A stretch of DNA of 11,943 nt. It comes from JAUREX01 sp044356825. Its GTDB lineage: Bacteria; Pseudomonadota; Alphaproteobacteria; Rhodobacterales; Rhodobacteraceae. This document shows positions 1 to 7,236 of this stretch, piece by piece; the first letter of the stretch is position 1, and every line of letters starts with the position of its first letter. The stretch is from positions 1-11,943 of the forward strand of contig JBIKVM010000075.1 of NCBI GenBank assembly GCA_044356825.1. Reading direction: 5' to 3'. The translations under genes and the position numbers were made by a program. The notes under the pieces were generated by a model. It was not told where the DNA came from. It ran no database searches and worked only from the letters and a program-made list of their open reading frames with translations.

Positions 1-1876
1 CGGCCGAGAGGCGGTGCACCCCCCCGCCCGTCGCTGCGATCAGTGCCCCGAGCGGTTCGGCCGAGGCGACGGGGGCGGCGAACTCGCGCGGCGCGGCCGG
101 GCCGAAGGCCGCGACGGCCGCGATGTCGCCCTCGGCCAGCCGATAGAGGCCCGGGACCGGCGCCGCCCAGCGCCCCTGCCAGAGGCCCGGCGCGACCTCG
201 GAGAGCGCGACCTCGGCGGTCGCCCGATCGGGGCCGGTGATTCGCACCGCGCCCGGCGCCGCCCCCATGGTGCGCCGCGAGATCGTGACATCCTGCCCCA
301 CCGCCTCGGCCCGCAGCGTCTCTTCCTCGAGTTCGGGTTCCTTCATCATCCAGTGCGCAAGGCGGCGCAGCAACTCAAGCTGCGGCCCGCCGCCCTCATA
401 CCCCCGCCCCCAGAGCCAGATGTGATCCGAGGCAAGCATCGCCACCCGTCCCTCGCCCACCCGGTCGAGGATCAGAAGCGGGCGCCCCTCGGCACCATCC
501 ATCACGACCTGTCCGGACCTGGTCTCGACCTCGATCTGGCGGAACCACCGTCCCCAGCCCTCGGCCGGCGCGACCCGATCGAGGCCCGCCGTCACCGGAT
601 GGCGCTGCCCCGCATCGGTCAGGGCGGGGCGGAAGCCGCCCTCGATCACGCGCGCGGTCGGGGCCGCGGGCAGGATGCCCGCGAGCGGCGAGCGCCAGAT
701 GCTCTCGGCCGTGCCAAATTCCGGCCCGGCCGCGATCAGCACCGCACCTCCCCGGCGCGCATACTCGCGCATGTTCTCGAAATACTCGTTGGGCAGTATG
801 CCGCGCCGGCGATAGCGGTCGAAGATGATGAGGTCGAATTCGTCGATCTTCTCGACGAACAACTCGCGCGTCGGAAAGGCGATGAGCGAAAGCTCCGTCA
901 CCGGCACCCCGTCCTGCTTGTCGGGTGGCCGCAGGATGGTGAAGTGCACGAGGTCGACCGCCGCGTCGGACTTGAGCAGGTTGCGCCAGACGCGCTGGCC
1001 CGCGTGGGGCTCGCCCGAGACGAGCAGCACCCGCAACCGGTCGCGCACGCCGTTGATCTGGAGCACGGCCGCGTTGTTGCGCTCCGTCACCTCGCCCGGG
1101 GCGGGGTCGATCGCGATCTGCACCACGTTCTCTCCGCCGTGAACGAGCGTGAGCGGCACCTCGATGTCCTGCCCCACCGGTACGCGCACCCTGAGCGGCG
1201 CGCCCCCCCCGATCGCGACCGAGAGCGTCGCGGTCGGCTCCGCATCGCGGGGCACGGCGCCCGCATTCTCGATCCGAAGGGCGACGCGCACCTCCTCGCC
1301 GATGATGGCAAAGCCCGGCGCGCTCGTGATCACGAGGCGGCGGTCCCAGTCCTCGGGTGCACCGGTCAGGATCAGGTGGAAGGGGGCGGGCAGGGCGGGG
1401 GCAAGGTCCGCGTCATGCACCTGCCCGTCGCTGATCGCGAAGACGCCCGCAAGACGCGCGCGCGGGATCTCGGCCAGCGCACCCTCGAGCGCGGCCATCG
1501 CCGCCGTCCCGCCATCGCCTGGCGCATCGGGAACGCGCACGATGCGCGTCTCGGTCGCGCCAAGGCGCGCGATCTCGCGTTCGAGATGGGCCAGCGCCTC
1601 GGCGGTCTGCGCGGCGCGCGCCCCGATGGTCTGGCTCGCGCTCTCGTCCACGAGGATCACCGCGATGTCGGCAAGCGGCGTGCGCTCCGCCCGTTCGAGG
1701 GCGGGGTCGGCCAGGGCGAGCACCAGCGCCCCGAGCGCGGCCAGCCGCAGCCAGCCGCCCCTGAGGCCGCGCAGGATCGCGAAGACCCCGACGCCCGCCC
1801 CGAGCAGCGCGAGCGCCGCGATCACCGGCCAAGGCAGCAGCGGCGCGAAGACAAGCGTCGAGTCGAGCACGCTCAT
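1..1876 (-). CDS. Membrane protein with vWA and glutamine-amidotransferase-like domains, 3' end beyond the window
   Basis: This is the last visible gene of the moxR operon. About 625 residues are readable without a stop before the left edge, so the C-terminus is missing. Two membrane segments lie at about residues 10-35 and 42-56. A vWA domain follows, with a complete-looking metal site: D77-E-S79-A-S81, T124 and S149-D150-G151. Residues 180-275 look like an Ig/CARDB-type beta domain ending in ERNN. From about 280 a Rossmann-like, amidotransferase-like domain begins (RVLLVSGEPHAG at 282-293, DLIIFDRY at 348-355, RRGGAVLIAAG at 374-384), with no cysteine at the expected nucleophile turn, so it is probably not an active amidotransferase. 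The start ATG overlaps the upstream stop as ATGA and has GAGAGG eight bases before it. The domains probably face the periplasm next to the DUF4159 protein. The family and operon position are clear; the function is unknown. Confidence 0.85.
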   Translation of the reverse strand, partial: MSVLDSTLVFAPLLPWPVIAALALLGAGVGVFAILRGLRGGWLRLAALGALVLALADPALERAERTPLADIAVILVDESASQTIGARAAQTAEALAHLEREIARLGATETRIVRVPDAPGDGGTAAMAALEGALAEIPRARLAGVFAISDGQVHDADLAPALPAPFHLILTGAPEDWDRRLVITSAPGFAIIGEEVRVALRIENAGAVPRDAEPTATLSVAIGGGAPLRVRVPVGQDIEVPLTLVHGGENVVQIAIDPAPGEVTERNNAAVLQINGVRDRLRVLLVSGEPHAGQRVWRNLLKSDAAVDLVHFTILRPPDKQDGVPVTELSLIAFPTRELFVEKIDEFDLIIFDRYRRRGILPNEYFENMREYARRGGAVLIAAGPEFGTAESIWRSPLAGILPAAPTARVIEGGFRPALTDAGQRHPVTAGLDRVAPAEGWGRWFRQIEVETRSGQVVMDGAEGRPLLILDRVGEGRVAMLASDHIWLWGRGYEGGGPQLELLRRLAHWMMKEPELEEETLRAEAVGQDVTISRRTMGAAPGAVRITGPDRATAEVALSEVAPGLWQGRWAAPVPGLYRLAEGDIAAVAAFGPAAPREFAAPVASAEPLGALIAATGGGVHRLSA

Positions 1877-4635
1877 TGCCCGAGCCTCTCGAGCAGGGCG
1901 GGAACATGGACCTGATCGGATTTGTAATTTCCCGTAAGCACATGCATGACGAGGTTCACGCCAAAACGATAGGCGAACTCGCGCTGACGCTCGCCCGACA
2001 GGCCGCGCCCCACCGGCAGGACGGGCATCCCCAGATCATCGACGGCCCACGCCCCCGCCCAGTCGCCCCCCCCGATCACCACCGGCGTCACCCCGTCGTT
2101 GAGGCTGCGGAACGGCATGCCATCGGCGCGGTCGGCCTCGGGCGGGGCGGCCTCGACCCAGACGGTCGTGCGCGGGTGGCGGCCCGGAAAATCGCTGAGC
2201 AGATAGAAGGTCCGCGTGAGCACATGATCCTCAGGAACGGGTTCGAGGGGCGGGATGTCGAGCGGCGCGGCCAGCGCACGCAGCCGCGCCTGTTCGGGCG
2301 TCGCAACGCCGCCCGCCGCCAGATCATCGTCGCGGGTGTCGAAGACGATCATGCCCCCCGCCCGCAGATAGCGCCCGAGGCGCGCATAGGCCTCGGCCGA
2401 GGGGAGGGGGCCATCGGCCGTGACGGGCCAGTAGAGGATTGTGAAGAAGTCGATCGGGTCGCGTTCGAGATCGATGCCGATGGGTGGCGCGGGCTCGACG
2501 CTCGTGCGCTGCGCCAGCACGCGCCCAAGCCCCTCGAGCCCCTTGGCCGTGATCTCGTCGACCTGCTCGTCGCCCGTCAGCACATGGGCAAAGACGAACC
2601 CCGGCGTCGCGCGTATCGCGAATTCCTCGACTGCGTCCTGTGCCCGAACCTCGGCCGCGCCGAGCACCGCCACCAGGATCGGCACCGCCGCGACCGCCCC
2701 ACGCAGCCGCCCCGCGAGTGCGAGGCTCGCCACCGCATCGAGCGCGATCAGCCCGAGCGCGAGCGCGAGCGCGAGCCCCTTCAGCCCCCGCTCGGGCGGG
2801 GTCGCGAGATCCTCGACCGTGGTCCCGACGGGCCAGATCGCGGGCGCGAGCGCCGTCTCGGCCCCGATCACATTGAGCGCGAGGCGCCGCTCGCCCGCGG
2901 CATAGACGCCGGGCGGCAGGTCGCGGGTGGTGTCCCCCGCCGCCAGCGCCGCGCCGAGGCGCGCGCCCTCGACCGCCGCAAGCCGCCCGGCATCGCCCGG
3001 CCGGCCGAAGGCGTCGAGGATCTGGACCGGGGTCCACACCGTCCCCTCAAGCTCCGCCGCGTCGGGGCGGGCGCTGCGCAGGCTGACGGCCAGCCGCTCG
3101 AGCATCTGCACGAAGAGGCCCGAGAGCGGCAGGCTCGACCATTCCGCATTGGCGGTGACATGAAAGAGCACGACCTGCCCCTCGCCCAGTTCGGCGCGCG
3201 TCACGAGGGGGGTGCCGTCGGCCAGCGCCGCAATGGTGCGGGCGGGCAGCTCGGGGTCGGGTTGGGCCAGCACCTGCGCCGAGACCGTCACCTCGGCCGG
3301 GATCGCGAGGCCGGCAAAGGGCGTGCCCTCGGCAAAGGGCGCAAGCGCGCGCGGTTCGCCCCAGCTCATGGCGCCGCCGACGCTGCGGCCGCCCTCGCGC
3401 AGCCGCACGGGCAGAAGCGCATCGGCCTCGGCCCGGCCGACATCGCTCTGGGCAAGGCGGGGCCCGGCGAAGCGCAAGAGCAGGCCGCCGCCCTCGACCC
3501 ATTCCCGCAGCGCCTCGGCCTCGGCCGCCCCGAGGCGCGCGACATCGGCGAGGATCACGACGTCGGGCCGCGCATCGAGGGTTTCGAGCAGCGCCCCGTC
3601 GAGCAGGTCGGCCGAAGGCGCCAGCGCCTGCCGCAGGTAGTGGAGCGGCGCGAGCAGCTCGAGCGTCTCATCCCCCGCCGCCGCCCCGGAGATGAGCGTG
3701 ACCTTGCGCCGGCGCAGGCTGTCATCGCCGAGCGAGACCGCCGCGGCGCTCTGCACGCCCGAGACGGCGAAGCGCCCGATGCGGTTGCGGATCTCGGGCG
3801 GCAGGTCGAGCTCGGCCGCCGCCGCGCCCTCGGCATCGAACGCAAGCTCGATGCGCGCGAGGTCGCGCTCGGTCCCGTTCGGGTCGGGGCCGCGGGCGAC
3901 GATCTCGGCCGGCGTGCCCGATGCGGGCAGGCTGCGCGCGCCAAGGGCGATGCGCCCCTCGGCAAAGACGGGCGGCGCGAGCGCGATCAGGGGCGCGCTG
4001 CCGCCGATCAGGCGCACCGGGCCCCGCGCCGCGAGTGCCGCGAAGGTCTCGGCCCGGCCCGGCCAGTCGATGCCCGAGACGAACCACACCGTCTCGAACC
4101 GTCCCCCGAGCGCGCCGGCCCATTCTGCCGCCCCCTCGGGCAGCCACGGGTTCGGGCGCAGCCCCGCGATCCGGCCCTGCGCCTCGGCGGCCGGGCCGAA
4201 GATCGGCGTTCCCGCCGCCGGCAGGTCGGTCAGCACCACGACGCCCGCGGGCTGCCCGGCGCGCGCCGAGGCTTCCAGCAGCGCCTCGAGACGTTCGGTC
4301 CGCGCGGCCCAGTCGCGGGCGTCGGCCCAGCTGCCCTCGAGCACATAGAGCACCGGATCGCGACCCGGCAGCCGCGCCTCGGGGTCGAGGACGGGCCCCG
4401 CGAAGCCCAATATCGCCAGCCCCAGCGCCCCGAGCCGCAGCAGGAGCAGCCACCACGGCGTGCGCGCCGTCTCGGCGTCGCGGTCCGCGAGGCCGAGCAT
4501 GAGGGCGACCCCCGGAAAGCGCCGCCGCACCGGCGCGGGCGGCACCGCCCGCAGGAGCCACCACAGCACCGGCAGCGCCAGCAGCCCCCAGAGCACCACC
4601 GGCGCCAGAAATCCGACGGGCCCCAGGACCAGCAT
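1873..4635 (-). CDS. BatA-type membrane protein fused to a C-terminal DUF4159 domain
   Basis: This 920-residue protein starts with a BatA N-terminal module: a membrane segment at about 6-30, the motif VPPAPVRRRFPG at 31-42, and a second membrane segment at about 61-82. A vWA-like domain follows from about 94, but its metal site is degenerate: E100-G-S stands where BatA proteins have DxSxS. Residues 312-395 resemble a Rossmann/amidotransferase-like fold (DVVILADVARLG, WVEGGGLLLRF). Two further hydrophobic segments lie at about 619-643 and 647-662. DUF4159 fills about 669-920 (DFFTILYWP, GGMIVFDTR, TFYLLSDFPG, RFGVNLVMHVLTGNYKSDQ) and should be periplasmic. I chose the ATG at 4635 because its A is the last base of the DUF58 stop (TGATG) and the protein then opens with the family's LGPxGFLAP. 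An in-frame ATG at 4668 would add 11 residues of uncharacteristic sequence. No catalytic role is known for DUF4159. Confidence 0.88.
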   Translation of the reverse strand: MLVLGPVGFLAPVVLWGLLALPVLWWLLRAVPPAPVRRRFPGVALMLGLADRDAETARTPWWLLLLRLGALGLAILGFAGPVLDPEARLPGRDPVLYVLEGSWADARDWAARTERLEALLEASARAGQPAGVVVLTDLPAAGTPIFGPAAEAQGRIAGLRPNPWLPEGAAEWAGALGGRFETVWFVSGIDWPGRAETFAALAARGPVRLIGGSAPLIALAPPVFAEGRIALGARSLPASGTPAEIVARGPDPNGTERDLARIELAFDAEGAAAAELDLPPEIRNRIGRFAVSGVQSAAAVSLGDDSLRRRKVTLISGAAAGDETLELLAPLHYLRQALAPSADLLDGALLETLDARPDVVILADVARLGAAEAEALREWVEGGGLLLRFAGPRLAQSDVGRAEADALLPVRLREGGRSVGGAMSWGEPRALAPFAEGTPFAGLAIPAEVTVSAQVLAQPDPELPARTIAALADGTPLVTRAELGEGQVVLFHVTANAEWSSLPLSGLFVQMLERLAVSLRSARPDAAELEGTVWTPVQILDAFGRPGDAGRLAAVEGARLGAALAAGDTTRDLPPGVYAAGERRLALNVIGAETALAPAIWPVGTTVEDLATPPERGLKGLALALALGLIALDAVASLALAGRLRGAVAAVPILVAVLGAAEVRAQDAVEEFAIRATPGFVFAHVLTGDEQVDEITAKGLEGLGRVLAQRTSVEPAPPIGIDLERDPIDFFTILYWPVTADGPLPSAEAYARLGRYLRAGGMIVFDTRDDDLAAGGVATPEQARLRALAAPLDIPPLEPVPEDHVLTRTFYLLSDFPGRHPRTTVWVEAAPPEADRADGMPFRSLNDGVTPVVIGGGDWAGAWAVDDLGMPVLPVGRGLSGERQREFAYRFGVNLVMHVLTGNYKSDQVHVPALLERLGQ
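1885..1890 (-). promoter_or_regulatory. Ribosome binding site of the vWA/amidotransferase-like gene
   Basis: GAGAGG on the minus strand lies eight bases before the ATG at 1876. It sits inside the last codons of the upstream DUF4159 gene, and the start codon itself overlaps that gene's stop. This supports the chosen start and suggests that the gene can recruit ribosomes as well as receive them by coupling. Confidence 0.5.
2755..2776. repeat. Hexanucleotide tandem repeat, GAGCGC, about 3.7 copies
   Basis: Three perfect GAGCGC units plus GAGC lie inside the DUF4159 gene. On the coding strand they read as alternating GCG and CTC codons, giving Ala-Leu repeats in the third membrane segment at about residue 620. 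Slippage by whole units would keep the frame and change the helix length by two residues. Confidence 0.8.
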
Positions 4636-5549
4636 CAGCGCGCCCCGTCGAGCATGCGCCAGAGCCACAGCAGGACCTGCGCCGCCGGCGCATCGGTCCG
4701 ATGGGTCGCGACGACGAACCCCGCACGCCGCGCCGCGAGGTCAAGCTCGGCGCGCCGCGCCGCGAGGCGACCGCCATAGAGCGCGCGCAGGTCGGCGGCC
4801 GAGCGCGTCTCGTGGCGCATCGCGCCGCCCATGCTCTCGAAGATGGTGCGCCCGGCAAAGGGCAGATCCTCCTCGGCCGGGTCGAGGATCTGCACCAGCG
4901 CCCCGCGCACGCCCTGCGCGGCCGCCCGGTCGAGCAGCGCCGCCACGGGCGCGAAGGGACCGAGGAAATCCGAGAAGAGCACCGCCTGCCCATGCGCCGC
5001 AAGGCCCGCAGGGGCCGGGGCGCCGTATTCGGCCGGGTCCGGCGGATCGCCCGCCTCGGCCAGACGCACGAGTTGCGCCCGCCCGCCGCGCGGCGCGGCG
5101 CGGCGCGCGGTCGCGGGGTCCGCCCCCGCGCCGGCCTCGGCCATGAGCCCCACCCGCTCGCCCGCCCGCAGCATGAGCGCCCCGAGCGCAAGGCCCAGAA
5201 GTGCCGCGCGCTCGGCCTTGGGCGGGCGGCTCGGCGCGCCGGAAAAGGCCATCGCCCGCGACCGGTCGATCCAGAGCATCACCATCTGTGCCGTCTCGGC
5301 CTCGCGCTCGCGCACGAAGGTCTGATCGCCCCGCGCCGAGCGGCGCCAGTCGATCAGCCGCGCGGGGTCGGCCGGCTGGGCCGGGCGGTATTGCCAGAAC
5401 GCATCGCCAAGCCCCGCGCGCCGCCGCCCGTGCCCGCCGAGCGCCACCGTCGCCGCCAACTGGTCCGACGCGACCAGAAGCGCCGGCAGCGCCGCCCCGA
5501 GCGCCTCGGCCTCGGCCGTCCGCGACGGGGCGGCCGGGGCAGACATCAT
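4635..5549 (-). CDS. DUF58 family protein, partner of MoxR
   Basis: This protein has 304 residues, normal for DUF58. The family signature is clear: FWQYRPAQPAD at 51-61, then LIDWRRSARGD at 65-75 with the conserved D67-W-R-R-S-A-R. A vWA-like strand with D95-R-S97 comes next, whose metal site is incomplete because the third position is alanine. There is no signal peptide and no convincing membrane segment, so it probably works in the cytoplasm or at the membrane face. DUF58 proteins are nearly always encoded beside MoxR ATPases and are thought to act with them. The start is either of two adjacent codons (ATGATG at 5549 and 5546). The first overlaps the moxR stop as ATGA and the second as TGATG, so translational coupling is expected either way. 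A longer frame that starts inside moxR encodes no family sequence and was not used. Confidence 0.92.
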   Translation of the reverse strand: MMSAPAAPSRTAEAEALGAALPALLVASDQLAATVALGGHGRRRAGLGDAFWQYRPAQPADPARLIDWRRSARGDQTFVREREAETAQMVMLWIDRSRAMAFSGAPSRPPKAERAALLGLALGALMLRAGERVGLMAEAGAGADPATARRAAPRGGRAQLVRLAEAGDPPDPAEYGAPAPAGLAAHGQAVLFSDFLGPFAPVAALLDRAAAQGVRGALVQILDPAEEDLPFAGRTIFESMGGAMRHETRSAADLRALYGGRLAARRAELDLAARRAGFVVATHRTDAPAAQVLLWLWRMLDGAR

Positions 5550-6550
5550 GCCGCCGCCCCGAGGCGGGTCGTGCGCGCGACGATCCGGTCGATCAGGCCG
5601 CCGAGATCCTCGCCCCGCGCGCGGGCCGCGAAGCCCAGCGCCATGCGGTGCCCGAGCACCGGCCGCGCCAGCGCCGCCACATCCTCGGCCGAGGGCGCGA
5701 GCCGGCCCTGCATCAGCGCGCGCGCCCGGACGGTCAGCATGAGCGCCTGCGCCGCGCGCGGCCCGGGCCCCCACGCGAGCGCCTCGCGCGCCTCGGGGTC
5801 GGCGTCGGGTTCGGTCGGGCGGCAGGCGCGCACGAGGTCGAGGATCGCCTCGACCACGCTCTCGCCCACGGGCATCCTGCGCACGAGGCGCTGCGCCGCG
5901 ATCAGGTCCGCCGCGGTAAAGACCGCAGCCGCCTCGGCCTCATCCGCGCCGGTCGTCGCGATCAGGATCGCGCGCTCGGTCGCGCGGTCGGGGTAATCGA
6001 CCTCGACCTGCACCAGAAAGCGGTCGAGTTGCGCCTCGGGCAGGGGATAGGTCCCTTCCTGCTCGATCGGGTTTTGCGTCGCGAGGACATGGAAGGGGCG
6101 ATCGAGCGCGCGGTGCGCGCCCGAGACCGTCACCTCGCCCTCCTGCATCGCCTGCAGCAGGGCCGATTGCGTGCGCGGACTGGCGCGGTTGATCTCGTCG
6201 GCCATCAGGAGCTGGCAGAAGATCGGGCCGGGGATGAAGCGGAAACCCCGGCTGCCGTCCGCCGCGGTCTCGAGCACCTCGGAGCCGAGGATGTCGGCGG
6301 GCATGAGGTCGGGGGTGAACTGCACCCGCCCCGCGCGCAGCCCCATGACGGTGCCAAGCGTCGCGACAAGGCGCGTCTTGCCAAGGCCCGGCAACCCCAC
6401 GAGCAGCGCGTGCCCCCCGCAGAGCATGGCGGCGAGCACGAGGTCCACCACCCGCTCCTGCCCGATGAAGCGCCGCGCGATGCTCGCGCGCGCGAGTGAC
6501 AGGCGCTCGGCGGTGGCGTCGATATCGGCGACGAGGTCTGACCCGGTCAT
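5546..6550 (-). CDS. MoxR family AAA+ ATPase
   Basis: This is the first gene of the operon, with 334 residues. RRFIGQE at 26-32 opens the AAA_3 core. Walker A is GLPGLGKT at 52-59, Walker B is LLMADE at 114-119, and sensor 1 is ATQNP at 157-161. EAQLDRF at 172-178 holds the likely arginine finger, and a C-terminal lid domain follows. MoxR proteins form ATP-driven hexamers that act on vWA-domain partners, often to mature or activate them. The vWA-like proteins encoded downstream are the obvious partners here, by inference. I chose ATG 6550 because GGGAGAG ends nine bases before it and the protein then begins like its relatives. In-frame ATGs at 6559, 6583 and 6616 are not supported: the one at 6559 abuts the ribosome binding site and the others add unconserved sequence. 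Confidence 0.94.
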   Translation of the reverse strand: MTGSDLVADIDATAERLSLARASIARRFIGQERVVDLVLAAMLCGGHALLVGLPGLGKTRLVATLGTVMGLRAGRVQFTPDLMPADILGSEVLETAADGSRGFRFIPGPIFCQLLMADEINRASPRTQSALLQAMQEGEVTVSGAHRALDRPFHVLATQNPIEQEGTYPLPEAQLDRFLVQVEVDYPDRATERAILIATTGADEAEAAAVFTAADLIAAQRLVRRMPVGESVVEAILDLVRACRPTEPDADPEAREALAWGPGPRAAQALMLTVRARALMQGRLAPSAEDVAALARPVLGHRMALGFAARARGEDLGGLIDRIVARTTRLGAAA

Positions 6551-6609
6551 GGCTTGCATCTCTCCCGCGCTGTCGTGCAGCATGGGTTGATGTATGGCGC
6601 GCGGGCGAA
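6551..6609. promoter_or_regulatory. Divergent intergenic region between moxR and the DUF1285 gene
   Basis: These 59 bases must hold, or lie next to, the promoters for both the four-gene operon and the DUF1285 gene. I see no strong sigma70 boxes. A weak minus-strand pair would be TTGCCA overlapping the DUF1285 start and TACATC near 6590, with a spacer of about 16 bases. No clear inverted-repeat operator is visible. The DUF1285 start has only a poor ribosome binding site. Confidence 0.4.
6560..6566 (-). promoter_or_regulatory. Ribosome binding site that fixes the moxR start
   Basis: GGGAGAG on the minus strand is nine bases from the ATG at 6550. It touches the alternative ATG at 6559 directly, which would be too close for initiation, so it decides between the two. 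Confidence 0.6.
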
Positions 6610-7215
6610 ATGGCAAAGACCGACGGCAACGCGGATGTGACCCGCCCCTCGGCCGAGGGGATCGCGGCGGCGGCCGGCAAGGCTGCCGGCAAGGGGCCGC
6701 CGCCCGTGCATCTGTGGGATCCGCCCTTTTGCGGCGATCTCGACATCCGCATCGCGCGCGACGGAAGCTGGCACTATCTGGGCACCCCCATCGGGCGCGC
6801 GCCGCTCGTGCGCCTCTTCGCCTCGATCCTGAAGCTCGAGGGGGGGCGCTATTACCTTGTCACCCCGGTCGAGAAGGTCGGGATCACCGTCGAGGATGCG
6901 CCCTTCCTTGCCGTCGATTGCACTGCCGAGGGCGAGGGTATGGCGCAGGTCGTGCGATTCGTGACCAACATCGGCGACGAGGTTGCAGCCGGCCCCGGGG
7001 CTGGGTTGCGCGCGGCGCGCGGCGCGGACGGCACGATCGTGCCCTATGTCCACATCCGCCGCGGGCTTGAGGCGCGGCTCGACCGCAAGACATTCTATCG
7101 GCTTGTTGATCTGTGCGAGCATGCGCCGGTCGATGGTGCGATGTGGTTCGGGCTGCGCTCGGGCGGGATGTTCTTTCCGCTGGTCCCGAGCGCCGAGGCG
7201 ATGTCCCCCGCCTGA
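6610..7215 (+). CDS. DUF1285 family protein
   Basis: This 201-residue protein has a low-complexity Ala/Gly-rich start and then a DUF1285 domain from about residue 32. The typical opening is HLWDPPFCGDLDIRIARDGSW, followed by YLGTPIGRAPLVRLFASIL and YYLVTPVEKVGITVEDAPF. A second half contains YVHIRRGLEARLDRKTFYRLVDL and then FGLRSGGMFFPL near the C-terminus. There is no signal peptide or membrane segment, so it is probably cytoplasmic. The family's function is unknown. The gene is divergent from moxR, so it may share regulation with that operon. The start at 6610 fits the family, although the upstream GGGCGA is a weak, close ribosome binding site. The stop lies 19 bases from that of the convergent repeat-protein gene. 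Confidence 0.9.
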   Translation: MAKTDGNADVTRPSAEGIAAAAGKAAGKGPPPVHLWDPPFCGDLDIRIARDGSWHYLGTPIGRAPLVRLFASILKLEGGRYYLVTPVEKVGITVEDAPFLAVDCTAEGEGMAQVVRFVTNIGDEVAAGPGAGLRAARGADGTIVPYVHIRRGLEARLDRKTFYRLVDLCEHAPVDGAMWFGLRSGGMFFPLVPSAEAMSPA

Positions 7216-7236
7216 CCTGCCGCACCGGCGAAGGTC
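7214..7236. terminator. Hairpin bridging two convergent stop codons
   Basis: GACCT (7214-7218) pairs with AGGTC (7232-7236), and GCCG (7219-7222) pairs with CGGC (7226-7229). This leaves the loop CAC and a two-base bulge. The nine-pair stem overlaps both stop codons and fills the whole gap between the convergent genes. It lacks a T-run on either side, so it is not a textbook intrinsic terminator, but its place suits a bidirectional transcript end or 3' protection. Confidence 0.4.

Noticed and set aside
14..1915. Long plus-strand open frame of 633 codons
   Set aside because: It is the antisense of the vWA/amidotransferase-like gene. Its product is rich in Arg, His, Pro and Ala with no domain, as expected opposite GC-rich coding DNA. 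The minus strand encodes recognisable motifs.
1876..4779. Plus-strand open frame of 967 codons, longer than the real gene opposite
   Set aside because: Its product is compositionally biased and without motifs, while the minus strand carries BatA and DUF4159 sequences with membrane helices.
4635..5774. Longer DUF58 start inside moxR
   Set aside because: The extra 75 residues are frame-shifted moxR sequence without family similarity; ATGATG at 5549-5544 gives the normal length.
4701..6499. Two overlapping plus-strand frames of about 430 codons
   Set aside because: They mirror the DUF58 and moxR genes and show only Arg/Ala/Pro-rich sequence.
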